NCBI GenBank assembly: GCA_002690445.1
Contig: NZER01000493.1
Span: forward strand, 1 to 6,637
Reading direction: 5' to 3'
Source: Candidatus Pacearchaeota archaeon
Lineage (GTDB): Archaea > Nanoarchaeota > Nanoarchaeia > Pacearchaeales > GW2011-AR1
DNA: 6,637 nt
In this document: in pieces, positions 1 to 4,613 of the stretch
Layout: the number at the start of each line of letters is the position of its first letter
Position numbering within the stretch: position 1 is the first letter of the stretch
The notes under the pieces: model-generated
Database searches by the model: none
Told to the model about the DNA's origin: nothing
Seen by the model: only the letters and a program-made list of their open reading frames with translations
Program-made: the position numbers and the translations under genes

Positions 1-636
1 CCCCGCCCCCAAACCATTGGATTCAAAATTTTGGTGGCGTCGCCTATTTATTTTCGCGGTTTCCGCGAAGGGTGGGACCTGTGCCGATTTAGGCACAGAT
101 TTGGGTGGGTAATGCGACGCCACCCCCATCAAATTCCCAGCCCCACACCCAGTAGCCGGCCCTGAATTCGCTCCCAGCAAAATATTCCCTTTTAAAAAAT
201 TCATCAAAACATTCTGCGCCTCATCATTAAGATTATGCCCAGTCACAATTTTATCAGCTCCCAACTTCCGCGCCCACTTATTCAAAATCCATCTCTTCAC
301 AGTCCCACAAACCGCACATCCAGTCAAATTTTTCTTCTGCTTCAAAACCGCCTTAATAAAACAAATTCCCTGCCCCAACTCCTTTTTTAAATCCACAACA
401 TGAAACTTAACACCAAGCTCCCTACAAAAAATTTCCATATTTTTCAAATGAATCTTACTCCAATCCCCCAAATGCAAATCAATCATCAACCCTTCAACAT
501 CATAACCCATCTTATTCAGAATATACAAAACCGAAGTCGAATCCTTCCCTCCCGACAAAGCCACAACTACCTTGTCCTCCTTACTCAACAATTTATATTT
601 TCCAATTGTCTCTCTGACTTTTTTCTCTATATCCAT
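1..636 (-). CDS. ttuA: TtuA-type tRNA 2-thiolation enzyme (PP-loop ATPase), 3' end outside window or disrupted
   Basis: Frame read directly from the minus strand; it stays open from the ATG at 636 to the window edge (212 codons). The protein has the PP-loop SGGKDS at residues 28-33, a GCAVCG cysteine pair (C107, C110) and GHNLNDEAQ at 133-141. These mark the TtuA/Ncs6 group, which adenylates tRNA uridine and transfers sulfur to it, TtuA using an Fe-S cluster held by three cysteines. The similarity holds to about GANSGPATG (155-163). After that the protein turns into unrelated sequence, coinciding with the palindrome at 33-124, and the third cysteine and the family's later conserved block are not visible. 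The usual N-terminal zinc-binding CxxC segment is also absent; an in-frame stop at 664-666 rules out an extension. The start is 28 nt from an AT box at 661-668. Family assignment is strong; whether the gene is functional is uncertain. Confidence 0.8.
   Translation of the reverse strand, partial: MDIEKKVRETIGKYKLLSKEDKVVVALSGGKDSTSVLYILNKMGYDVEGLMIDLHLGDWSKIHLKNMEIFCRELGVKFHVVDLKKELGQGICFIKAVLKQKKNLTGCAVCGTVKRWILNKWARKLGADKIVTGHNLNDEAQNVLMNFLKGNILLGANSGPATGCGAGNLMGVASHYPPKSVPKSAQVPPFAETAKINRRRHQNFESNGLGAG
33..124. repeat. Nested palindromic element, 11-bp outer stem with two inner hairpins
   Basis: A perfect 11-bp inverted repeat, GGTGGCGTCGC (33-43) and GCGACGCCACC (114-124), encloses two further perfect 7-bp hairpins: TTCGCGG/CCGCGAA (53-59/63-69, 3-nt loop) and CTGTGCC/GGCACAG (79-85/92-98, 6-nt loop). 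The motif GGGTGGG occurs twice (70-76 and 103-109), on each side of the second hairpin. The whole would fold as a three-way junction. It lies within the open frame of the ttuA-like gene, exactly where family-like sequence is lost, so an inserted palindromic element is the favoured inference. No target duplication is recognisable. Confidence 0.7.
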
Positions 637-660
637 ATATATGATAGAACATACAAATGC

Positions 661-668
661 TTTTTAAT
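661..668. promoter_or_regulatory. AT box of a divergent promoter
   Basis: TTTTTAAT on the plus strand (ATTAAAAA on the minus strand) is centred 25 nt before the ATG at 689 and 28 nt before the minus-strand ATG at 636. This is the spacing expected for archaeal TATA boxes of leaderless genes. The two starts are separated by only 52 bp, and this is the only well-placed box seen for either, so it may serve both directions. This rests on position and composition only. Confidence 0.45.
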
Positions 669-688
669 CCTTCCCAACAAAAGAATTT

Positions 689-1276
689 ATGAATCACGAA
701 TGGGGGAATTCTCAAACAGGTTTAGAAACACAAATGCCCCTAATGAATGATGGTCATGTTAGAATATTTCAAAAAAAAATAGGAACAACAGAAGAAGAAT
801 TAACAGGGAAAATAATAGCCAATTATCACTATCGCGAAACATTATTAACTCACTGCACTTTATTTTTTCTTCAAACAGGACAACCAGTTCCGTACAGACA
901 TAACTGGAATCAAGAATTTTATGGAGGATCATTTAAAAGACTAGAAAGTTTATCATCCTCTAACATTAATCTTAAAAGAATAACCAGACAAACAAAAAAA
1001 GGAGCTCTGATCACAATACCAAAACTTGAAAGTAAACCAGAACATAATCCTGCCTTAAACATAAAAGATGAAATAACAATGGGGGTAGTTAGACCGACGA
1101 TACATAAGGGAAATCTTATATATCCAATAGAACCTAAAAATATCACACTAGCCTCACAAGATGTATGGCAAATGCACCAAGCATTAATAGATCAAATGTT
1201 AAAAGGTACCAGAAGACAAAAAAATCAACCAGGAGTCTTCTACTCTTTCTTCCCATTTAAAGCCTACGAATCCTAA
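689..1276 (+). CDS. Uncharacterised 195-aa protein
   Basis: I do not recognise this protein. It is a soluble, basic and polar 195-residue product without a signal peptide or membrane segment. Visible features are a tyrosine/histidine-rich stretch (ANYHYRETLLTHC, 44-56), an aromatic patch (YRHNWNQEFYGGSF, 69-82), a Lys/Arg-rich centre (96-112), and a C-terminal part with SQDVWQMHQALIDQM (156-170) followed by KGTRRQKNQ and an aromatic end. There is no obvious nucleotide-binding or zinc motif. The ATG at 689 is chosen because the AT box at 661-668 lies 25 nt before it; Met17 or Met20 would also be possible. Adenine-rich codons (AGA, ATA, AAA) match the downstream plus-strand genes. It stands alone: divergent from the ttuA-like gene and 71 nt before the next gene, which has its own TATA box. 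Confidence 0.7.
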   Translation: MNHEWGNSQTGLETQMPLMNDGHVRIFQKKIGTTEEELTGKIIANYHYRETLLTHCTLFFLQTGQPVPYRHNWNQEFYGGSFKRLESLSSSNINLKRITRQTKKGALITIPKLESKPEHNPALNIKDEITMGVVRPTIHKGNLIYPIEPKNITLASQDVWQMHQALIDQMLKGTRRQKNQPGVFYSFFPFKAYES

Positions 1277-1318
1277 ACAAAATCACTACCATCCCATGAA
1301 ACTAATTACAACAAAACA

Positions 1319-1326
1319 TTTATAAA
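1319..1326 (+). promoter_or_regulatory. TATA box of the thioredoxin-fold gene
   Basis: TTTATAAA, centred about 26 nt before the ATG at 1348, in a 71-bp intergenic gap. It is the best archaeal TATA box in the window. There is no Shine-Dalgarno before the ATG, so a leaderless transcript covering the two following genes is likely. Confidence 0.6.
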
Positions 1327-1347
1327 CAACTACAATTAAGAATTTAA

Positions 1348-2322
1348 ATGGAAGGGGAAAACGAAAAAGAAGAACCTAAACAAGAACTCAAAGAAGATAG
1401 TCCTAAAACAAAAGATTCAGTTAAAAAACTTTCACAAAACTACTGGGCAATTTCAACTATTATTCTTGGACTATTATTAGTTCTCTCCCTAGTAACAAGG
1501 GGCGGAATAACTGGCGGCATAACAGGAGGTGTTATCGGAGTTAGTGACGCAGAACAAAAAGTTATTGAATTTGCAGATTCCCAAGGAATTGACGTGGAAT
1601 TAGTAGACACAGTAGATCTAGGAAACCTATATGAAACAACTCTTTTAATTCAAGGTCAGCAAACAAAAGTTCACATAACAAAAGACGGACAATACTTCGG
1701 AAGCATGACTCCCCTCATAATCACACAAGATTCACCTGCTCAAACTCAACCACCTCAAGAAATCACAAAATCAGATAAACCAGAAATAGAATTATTCGTT
1801 ATGACTCACTGCCCATACGGAACTCAGGCAGAAAAAGGTTTTATCCCTGCAATTGAAGCATTAGGAGACAAAATTGATTCCTCTGTAAAATTCGTTCACT
1901 ACTTCTTACACGAGCCAGAAGAAGCAGAAACACAAATACAAATTTGCATAAGAGAAGAACAACCAAATAAATATATTAAATATCTAAAAGAATTTCTTAA
2001 AAAAGGAGACACAGAAGCATCTCTCACTGCAGCTGGCATAGACAAAGCAAAACTAGATTCTTGTGTTACAGATAAGTCCGAAAGTTATTATGCTTCAGAC
2101 TCTGCCCTAAGCGAAGGATATGGAGTAAGAGGCTCTCCGACTTTAGTAGTCAACGGACAAATAGCTCAAAGTGGAAGAGACCCTGCAAGCTACCTCGCAA
2201 CAATCTGCTCAGCTTTTAACACAGCACCAGAAGAATGTGAAAAAATATTAGATTCTGCATCCCCAAGCCCAGGTTTCGGCTATTCCACTTCTGCAGGACC
2301 AAGCACATCAGCTCAATGCTAA
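1348..2322 (+). CDS. Membrane-anchored thioredoxin-fold (DsbA-like) protein with CPYG site
   Basis: 324 residues. A charged Glu/Lys-rich N-terminus (1-30) is followed by one hydrophobic segment (about 33-50, WAISTIILGLLLVLSLV) and a Gly-rich hinge (52-64), giving a protein anchored with its C-terminal part outside the cell. Residues 65-124 form a small alpha/beta-looking domain. A Pro/Gln/Thr linker leads to a thioredoxin-like domain (about 146-290) that begins EIELFVMTHCPYG, with the active-site cysteine C155 and a cis-proline loop RGSPTLVVNG (261-270, P264). The usual CxxC is CPYG here, so the second active-site cysteine is replaced by glycine. Other cysteines are C200, C239, C287, C297 and the last residue C324. 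The tail (302-324) is Ser/Pro/Gly-rich. A role in thiol-disulfide chemistry at the cell surface is inferred; the fold is clear, the exact activity is not. It is followed 10 nt later by the OB-fold gene. Confidence 0.85.
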   Translation: MEGENEKEEPKQELKEDSPKTKDSVKKLSQNYWAISTIILGLLLVLSLVTRGGITGGITGGVIGVSDAEQKVIEFADSQGIDVELVDTVDLGNLYETTLLIQGQQTKVHITKDGQYFGSMTPLIITQDSPAQTQPPQEITKSDKPEIELFVMTHCPYGTQAEKGFIPAIEALGDKIDSSVKFVHYFLHEPEEAETQIQICIREEQPNKYIKYLKEFLKKGDTEASLTAAGIDKAKLDSCVTDKSESYYASDSALSEGYGVRGSPTLVVNGQIAQSGRDPASYLATICSAFNTAPEECEKILDSASPSPGFGYSTSAGPSTSAQC

Positions 2323-2332
2323 AATCAATAAA

Positions 2333-2689
2333 ATGAAAATATCAGAACTTAACGCAGGACAAGGCGACATTGACGTCACAGTTGAAGTCACTTCAGTTGA
2401 AGAACCACGTGAATTTGAAAAATTCGGAAAAACACTAAAAGTAGCAAACGCCGTAGTTAAAGATGATTCAGGAGAAATCAAAATGACTCTCTGGAACGAA
2501 GACATAGAAAAAATCAAACAAGGCATGACTCTCCACATCACAAACGGCTACTGTTCTGAATTCAAAGGCGAGAAACAAATTACAACAGGCAAGTTCGGCA
2601 AGTTTGAAGTTTTGGATAGTGAGAAAACAACAGAACAACCAGCAGAAAAACCATCACCAGAAAATTCTGAAGAAAATGATACTATTTAA
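2333..2689 (+). CDS. Single OB-fold ssDNA-binding (SSB/RPA-like) protein
   Basis: 118 residues. Residues 1-95 read as one OB-fold of the archaeal SSB/RPA type: MKISELNAGQGDIDVTVEV, then a hydrophobic strand region KVANAVVKDDSGEIKMTLWNED (36-57) and IKQGMTLHITNGY (61-73). The pattern 'DxSGEIxxTLWxxxxxxIxxGxxxxIxNGY' is typical of this family, and the aromatic W54 and Y73 are candidates for base stacking. The C-terminal 25 residues are an acidic, Pro/Glu/Ser-rich disordered tail ending in DTI, like the protein-interaction tails of SSBs. It binds single-stranded DNA or RNA by family inference. It starts 10 nt after the thioredoxin-fold gene with no promoter of its own visible, so it is probably cotranscribed. 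A role as a tRNA or other nucleic-acid-binding OB protein cannot be excluded. Confidence 0.85.
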   Translation: MKISELNAGQGDIDVTVEVTSVEEPREFEKFGKTLKVANAVVKDDSGEIKMTLWNEDIEKIKQGMTLHITNGYCSEFKGEKQITTGKFGKFEVLDSEKTTEQPAEKPSPENSEENDTI

Positions 2690-2722
2690 GTAGTTTAATA
2701 TATCTCTTATACAACAATAATC

Positions 2723-2730
2723 TTTTTTAA
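2723..2730 (+). promoter_or_regulatory. Probable TATA box of the decayed gene
   Basis: TTTTTTAA, centred about 26 nt before the ATG at 2753, closely resembling the box before the 689 gene. The T6 run could equally act as a terminator for the preceding OB-fold gene. Placement supports a once-real gene start at 2753. Confidence 0.4.
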
Positions 2731-2860
2731 CTGATACTTATTTACACCATTTATGAGCTTAAAAAGAACAACTCATTTTGCAGCTAAGATGGACAAGTCC
2801 TACATCATTTTCAAGACCCACATACAGAAGACTCTCCAAAAGATAAGCTAATTCCTTGGT

Positions 2861-2868
2861 TAGATAGC
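2861..2868. repeat. Left 8-bp target site duplication
   Basis: TAGATAGC directly abuts the left terminal inverted repeat of the miniature element and is repeated exactly at 3060-3067, immediately after the right one. It is the signature of staggered-cut transposition. Confidence 0.88.
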
Positions 2869-3059
2869 GGCTCTGTCCGGTGTTTGTGATTTTAATAAAA
2901 TTTTGAGGGGTGGCGGGAAGGGTGAGCGCTTAGGTTTTGACTAAAATAAACGCCAAATAAAAAAACCTAAACGCGAATTGGGTTCTCGACGAGAACGAAG
3001 TGAAAGTCTATATAGTGGGTATTTTTAAAATCACAAAAATATTCATTCCGGACAGAGCC
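2869..3059. mobile_element. 191-bp miniature inverted-repeat transposable element (MITE)
   Basis: The ends are perfect 12-bp inverted repeats, GGCTCTGTCCGG (2869-2880) and CCGGACAGAGCC (3048-3059). A second inverted block, TTTGTGATTTTAA (2883-2895, reverse complement at 3025-3037), lies inside, offset by 8 nt between the two ends. The insert is flanked by an 8-bp direct repeat and codes for nothing, so it must be moved by a transposase elsewhere. Inside are a G-rich block (2906-2924), an inverted repeat TTAGGTTTT/AAAACCTAA (2930-2938/2962-2970) and a near-palindrome GTTCTCGaCGAGAAC (2982-2996). IS families with GG-starting ends and 8-bp duplications (for example IS6 or IS1595) are candidates; I cannot choose between them. 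It interrupts the decayed gene. Confidence 0.88.
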
Positions 3060-3067
3060 TAGATAGC
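3060..3067. repeat. Right 8-bp target site duplication
   Basis: TAGATAGC, identical to 2861-2868, immediately follows the right terminal repeat of the miniature element. Removing the element and one copy rejoins the frame of the interrupted gene without a gap. Confidence 0.88.
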
Positions 3068-3297
3068 AACACTTTTAAAAGAAAGGGTAGAAGAGAACTT
3101 TATGGTTCTAATGGAGTTTATTGTTCACTAGATATAACTGAAAAAGAAACAGGAGACATTAGGGTAATTAGAAAAAAACAAAAAGGATGGCGTAAGAAGA
3201 CCTTATATGCACATTGTTGAAATTACATCACAACCTGCAGAAAGAAACTTACCTTCTGAATTAGTAAATGCCTTAGATAATATGGGATACCACCAAA

Positions 3298-3936
3298 TCA
3301 TAAAACCAAAGGCACAAACTGATACTCTTCCTGCGTATAATCCTTCTTAATCTTCCCATCAAAACTACTCAAAATCAACAACGGCCCAACATGATACGGA
3401 CAAATCAGCTTCCCGCCCTTTTCCAAATGCTCTCTTGCATAACCTATAATAAACTTTTCCTGCTCTTCTCCAGAAATTCCTGCAGTAAAAATTATTTTAT
3501 TAAATCTCTCTTCCAACTCCCTAAAATCCCCATCCCTAATTTCTACATTTTCTATTCCTAATCTCCTAATTCGTTCTTGCGCTTTTCTAACTAAAGAACC
3601 CACCACCTCCACCCCCAACACCCGCCCCGCCCTCCCAACCCGCTTCCCCATCAAAGCTGCATTCCACCCGCTCCCAGCCCCCACCTCCAAAACCCTATCA
3701 CCATCTTTCAATTCCAACAACTGCAGCATTCTCGCAACAGTGCTTGGCTGAGAAATTGTCTGCCCTTCTTCAGTTGGCAAAGGAGAGTCAACATAAACCT
3801 CTTTGTCAAATTCAGCTCCAACAAAATCCTTTCTATCCACCTCAAACATCACTCTCAAAATTCTCTTTTCATAATTTCCAATACCAAAACGCAACAAAGA
3901 TTCTCTAACACTTTCTAACATTTGTTTTTTATTCAT
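3298..3936 (-). CDS. pcm: Protein-L-isoaspartate O-methyltransferase
   Basis: 212 residues from the ATG at 3936. The enzyme methylates L-isoaspartyl residues in damaged proteins using S-adenosylmethionine, starting their repair to aspartate. Family marks are the TISQPSTVARM stretch (60-70), the SAM-binding loop RVLEVGAGSGWNAALMGK (81-98), the acidic residue of GVEVV (108-112) at the end of the next strand, and the C-terminal YQFVPLV (205-211). The length is normal for the family. A longer reading would begin with TTG at 3951, but the ATG at 3936 is preferred: a TATA-like box lies 26 nt before it and would be only about 10 nt before the TTG. It lies downstream of the rfcL block on the same strand but is separated from it by a palindrome and appears to have its own promoter. 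Its glycine-rich core is encoded with many GGG/GGT codons, making G-runs in the coding strand. Confidence 0.92.
   Translation of the reverse strand: MNKKQMLESVRESLLRFGIGNYEKRILRVMFEVDRKDFVGAEFDKEVYVDSPLPTEEGQTISQPSTVARMLQLLELKDGDRVLEVGAGSGWNAALMGKRVGRAGRVLGVEVVGSLVRKAQERIRRLGIENVEIRDGDFRELEERFNKIIFTAGISGEEQEKFIIGYAREHLEKGGKLICPYHVGPLLILSSFDGKIKKDYTQEEYQFVPLVL
3303..3324. repeat. 22-bp direct repeat, copy within the pcm 3' end
   Basis: These 22 bp inside the last codons of pcm (encoding YQFVPLV on the minus strand) recur exactly at 4048-4069, upstream of pcm. The copies are in the same orientation and about 745 bp apart. Confidence 0.85.
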
Positions 3937-3956
3937 CAAACAAAAATGCAAAACAA

Positions 3957-3966
3957 GTATTTAGAA
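3957..3966 (-). promoter_or_regulatory. Probable TATA box of pcm
   Basis: On the minus strand the sequence reads TTCTAAATACTTG, with the AT-rich core centred about 26 nt before the ATG at 3936. This spacing decides the pcm start in favour of that ATG over the upstream TTG. The match to a TATA consensus is moderate. Confidence 0.4.
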
Positions 3967-3998
3967 CTTATCCCTCCAAACCCTAGAAAATTAAATAA

Positions 3999-4055
3999 TT
4001 TGGTTTCGCGTATCTCGGGGGGGCGGGTGGGGTTATATTAATCTGCGAAACCAAA
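3999..4055. repeat. 11-bp palindrome with G-quadruplex-capable loop; possible terminator of the rfcL operon
   Basis: Perfect inverted repeat TTTGGTTTCGC (3999-4009) and GCGAAACCAAA (4045-4055). The 35-nt loop carries seven G, then GGG, then GGGG separated by single bases (4017-4032), which meets the four-run quadruplex pattern on the plus strand. On the minus strand the stem is followed by the T-rich TTATTTAATTTT, so it could end transcription coming from the rfcL block. The right arm overlaps the 22-bp repeat. Function is inferred. Confidence 0.6.
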
Positions 4056-4069
4056 GGCACAAACTGATA
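4048..4069. repeat. 22-bp direct repeat, orphan copy of the pcm 3' end
   Basis: Identical to 3303-3324. On the minus strand it reads EKYQFVPLV, a plausible pcm C-terminus (real pcm: EEYQFVPLV), and it lies 12 nt after the stop of the 176-aa gene, in the same frame as that stop. It looks like the remnant of a second pcm copy or of a recombination event. Confidence 0.8.
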
Positions 4070-4081
4070 TTTTTCTAAAAA

Positions 4082-4612
4082 TTACATATCAACAGCTAGC
4101 CACCTATTATTCTGATAAAACGCTTCAACAGAATCATCATTAGCCCACCACGGAGAAATATCTGGTTTAATTATCAGTTCCGGAGAATAAAATTTAACTA
4201 TGCCCGGCATAAGCAAATGACCCTCTGTCTCTTGTCCGCGAATCTGCACTAACCTCCCATTTTTATTAAGCTCCCACCCCCGCAAAACCCCCACCCTCCT
4301 CACAGCAATATCCTGGAGATGTGTTGACTCTGCTTCCTGAACTGTATACTTCAACCCAGAATTCACATTACTCTCAGCATTATCATAAAAATTACTTGCA
4401 ACTGAAAACAAGTGCTTCCACAACTCTTTTCTTCTAAAAGAATCTACAAAATAAGCAGCTTCATAAACTCCACAAGCCTGTTCAAAATCAAGTATTCCCT
4501 CACCAAATTTCCAAACAAAACCCCACTTCCCTGCTCCAAACTTCTCATCCCACTCTGCAAATCTCTCTGCCTTCCTCTTTTCAACAAACCCAGGTCTTTC
4601 AATAAATTTCAT
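4082..4612 (-). CDS. Uncharacterised 176-aa protein between rfcL and pcm
   Basis: Function not recognised. The sequence has the look of a conserved archaeal family rather than a chance frame: RPGFVEKRKAERFAEWDEK (6-24), KWGFVWKFG (29-37), SVASNFYDNAESNVNSGLKY (70-89), THLQDIAVRR (97-106), RLVQIRGQETEGHLLMPGIV (120-139) and a C-terminal YQNNRWLAV (166-174). I have a weak memory of similar hypothetical proteins beside informational genes in DPANN genomes, which would need a search to confirm. It is soluble, rich in Trp and acidic residues, without transmembrane segments or metal-binding clusters. Its ATG comes 1 nt after the rfcL stop, so translation is probably coupled. Downstream, in the same frame after the stop, lies the orphan pcm C-terminal fragment. 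Confidence 0.85.
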   Translation of the reverse strand: MKFIERPGFVEKRKAERFAEWDEKFGAGKWGFVWKFGEGILDFEQACGVYEAAYFVDSFRRKELWKHLFSVASNFYDNAESNVNSGLKYTVQEAESTHLQDIAVRRVGVLRGWELNKNGRLVQIRGQETEGHLLMPGIVKFYSPELIIKPDISPWWANDDSVEAFYQNNRWLAVDM

Positions 4613-4613
4613 T

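Larger units (their letters stand above)
2753..3350 (+). pseudogene. Decayed gene with two frameshifts and a miniature-element insertion
   Basis: Three frame pieces join into one protein. Piece 1 starts at ATG 2753 (MSLKRTTHFAAKM). One base is missing around 2783-2793, after which the frame reads QVLHHFQDPHTEDSP and so on to WLDS at 2868. The miniature element plus one target copy (199 bp) interrupts here. Reading resumes at 3068 with NTFKRKGRRELYGSNGVYCS and DITEKETGDIRVIRK. One extra base in the A-run (3173-3184) shifts to the frame KDGVRRPYMHIVEITSQP, ending at TAA 3348-3350. The corrected product is about 133 residues, basic and soluble, of no family I recognise. Its last 15 or so residues are antisense to the 3' end of pcm and may not be original. 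Downstream the fragment from ATG 3210 could still be translated as 46 residues, but is better seen as a remnant. The frameshifts could be assembly errors; the insertion cannot be. Confidence 0.65.

Noticed and set aside
33..124. Cloverleaf-like folding suggesting a tRNA or tRNA-like gene
   Set aside because: The outer stem is 11 bp, there are only two inner arms of 7 bp, and no T-loop or D-loop consensus is present.
400..750. Plus-strand open frame of 116 codons
   Set aside because: It lies antisense to the ttuA-like gene, whose protein shows clear PP-loop motifs, and its product is low-complexity Asn/Ile/Pro.
919..1146. Hydrophobic minus-strand open frame that could encode a small membrane protein
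   Set aside because: It is the reverse-complement shadow of the 195-aa gene and has no promoter or start context.
2982..2996. Near-palindrome GTTCTCGaCGAGAAC as a regulator-binding operator
   Set aside because: It lies inside the miniature element, so it is more simply part of that element's structure; there is no gene next to it to regulate.
3210..3350. An independent 46-residue plus-strand gene starting at ATG 3210
   Set aside because: The same frame continues upstream as KDGVRRPY, joining the decayed gene after a one-base correction, and its end is antisense to pcm; a remnant explains it better.
3951..3951. TTG start giving pcm five extra residues (MHFCL)
   Set aside because: A TATA-like box lies only about 10 nt before the TTG but 26 nt before the ATG at 3936, and the family normally starts near that ATG.
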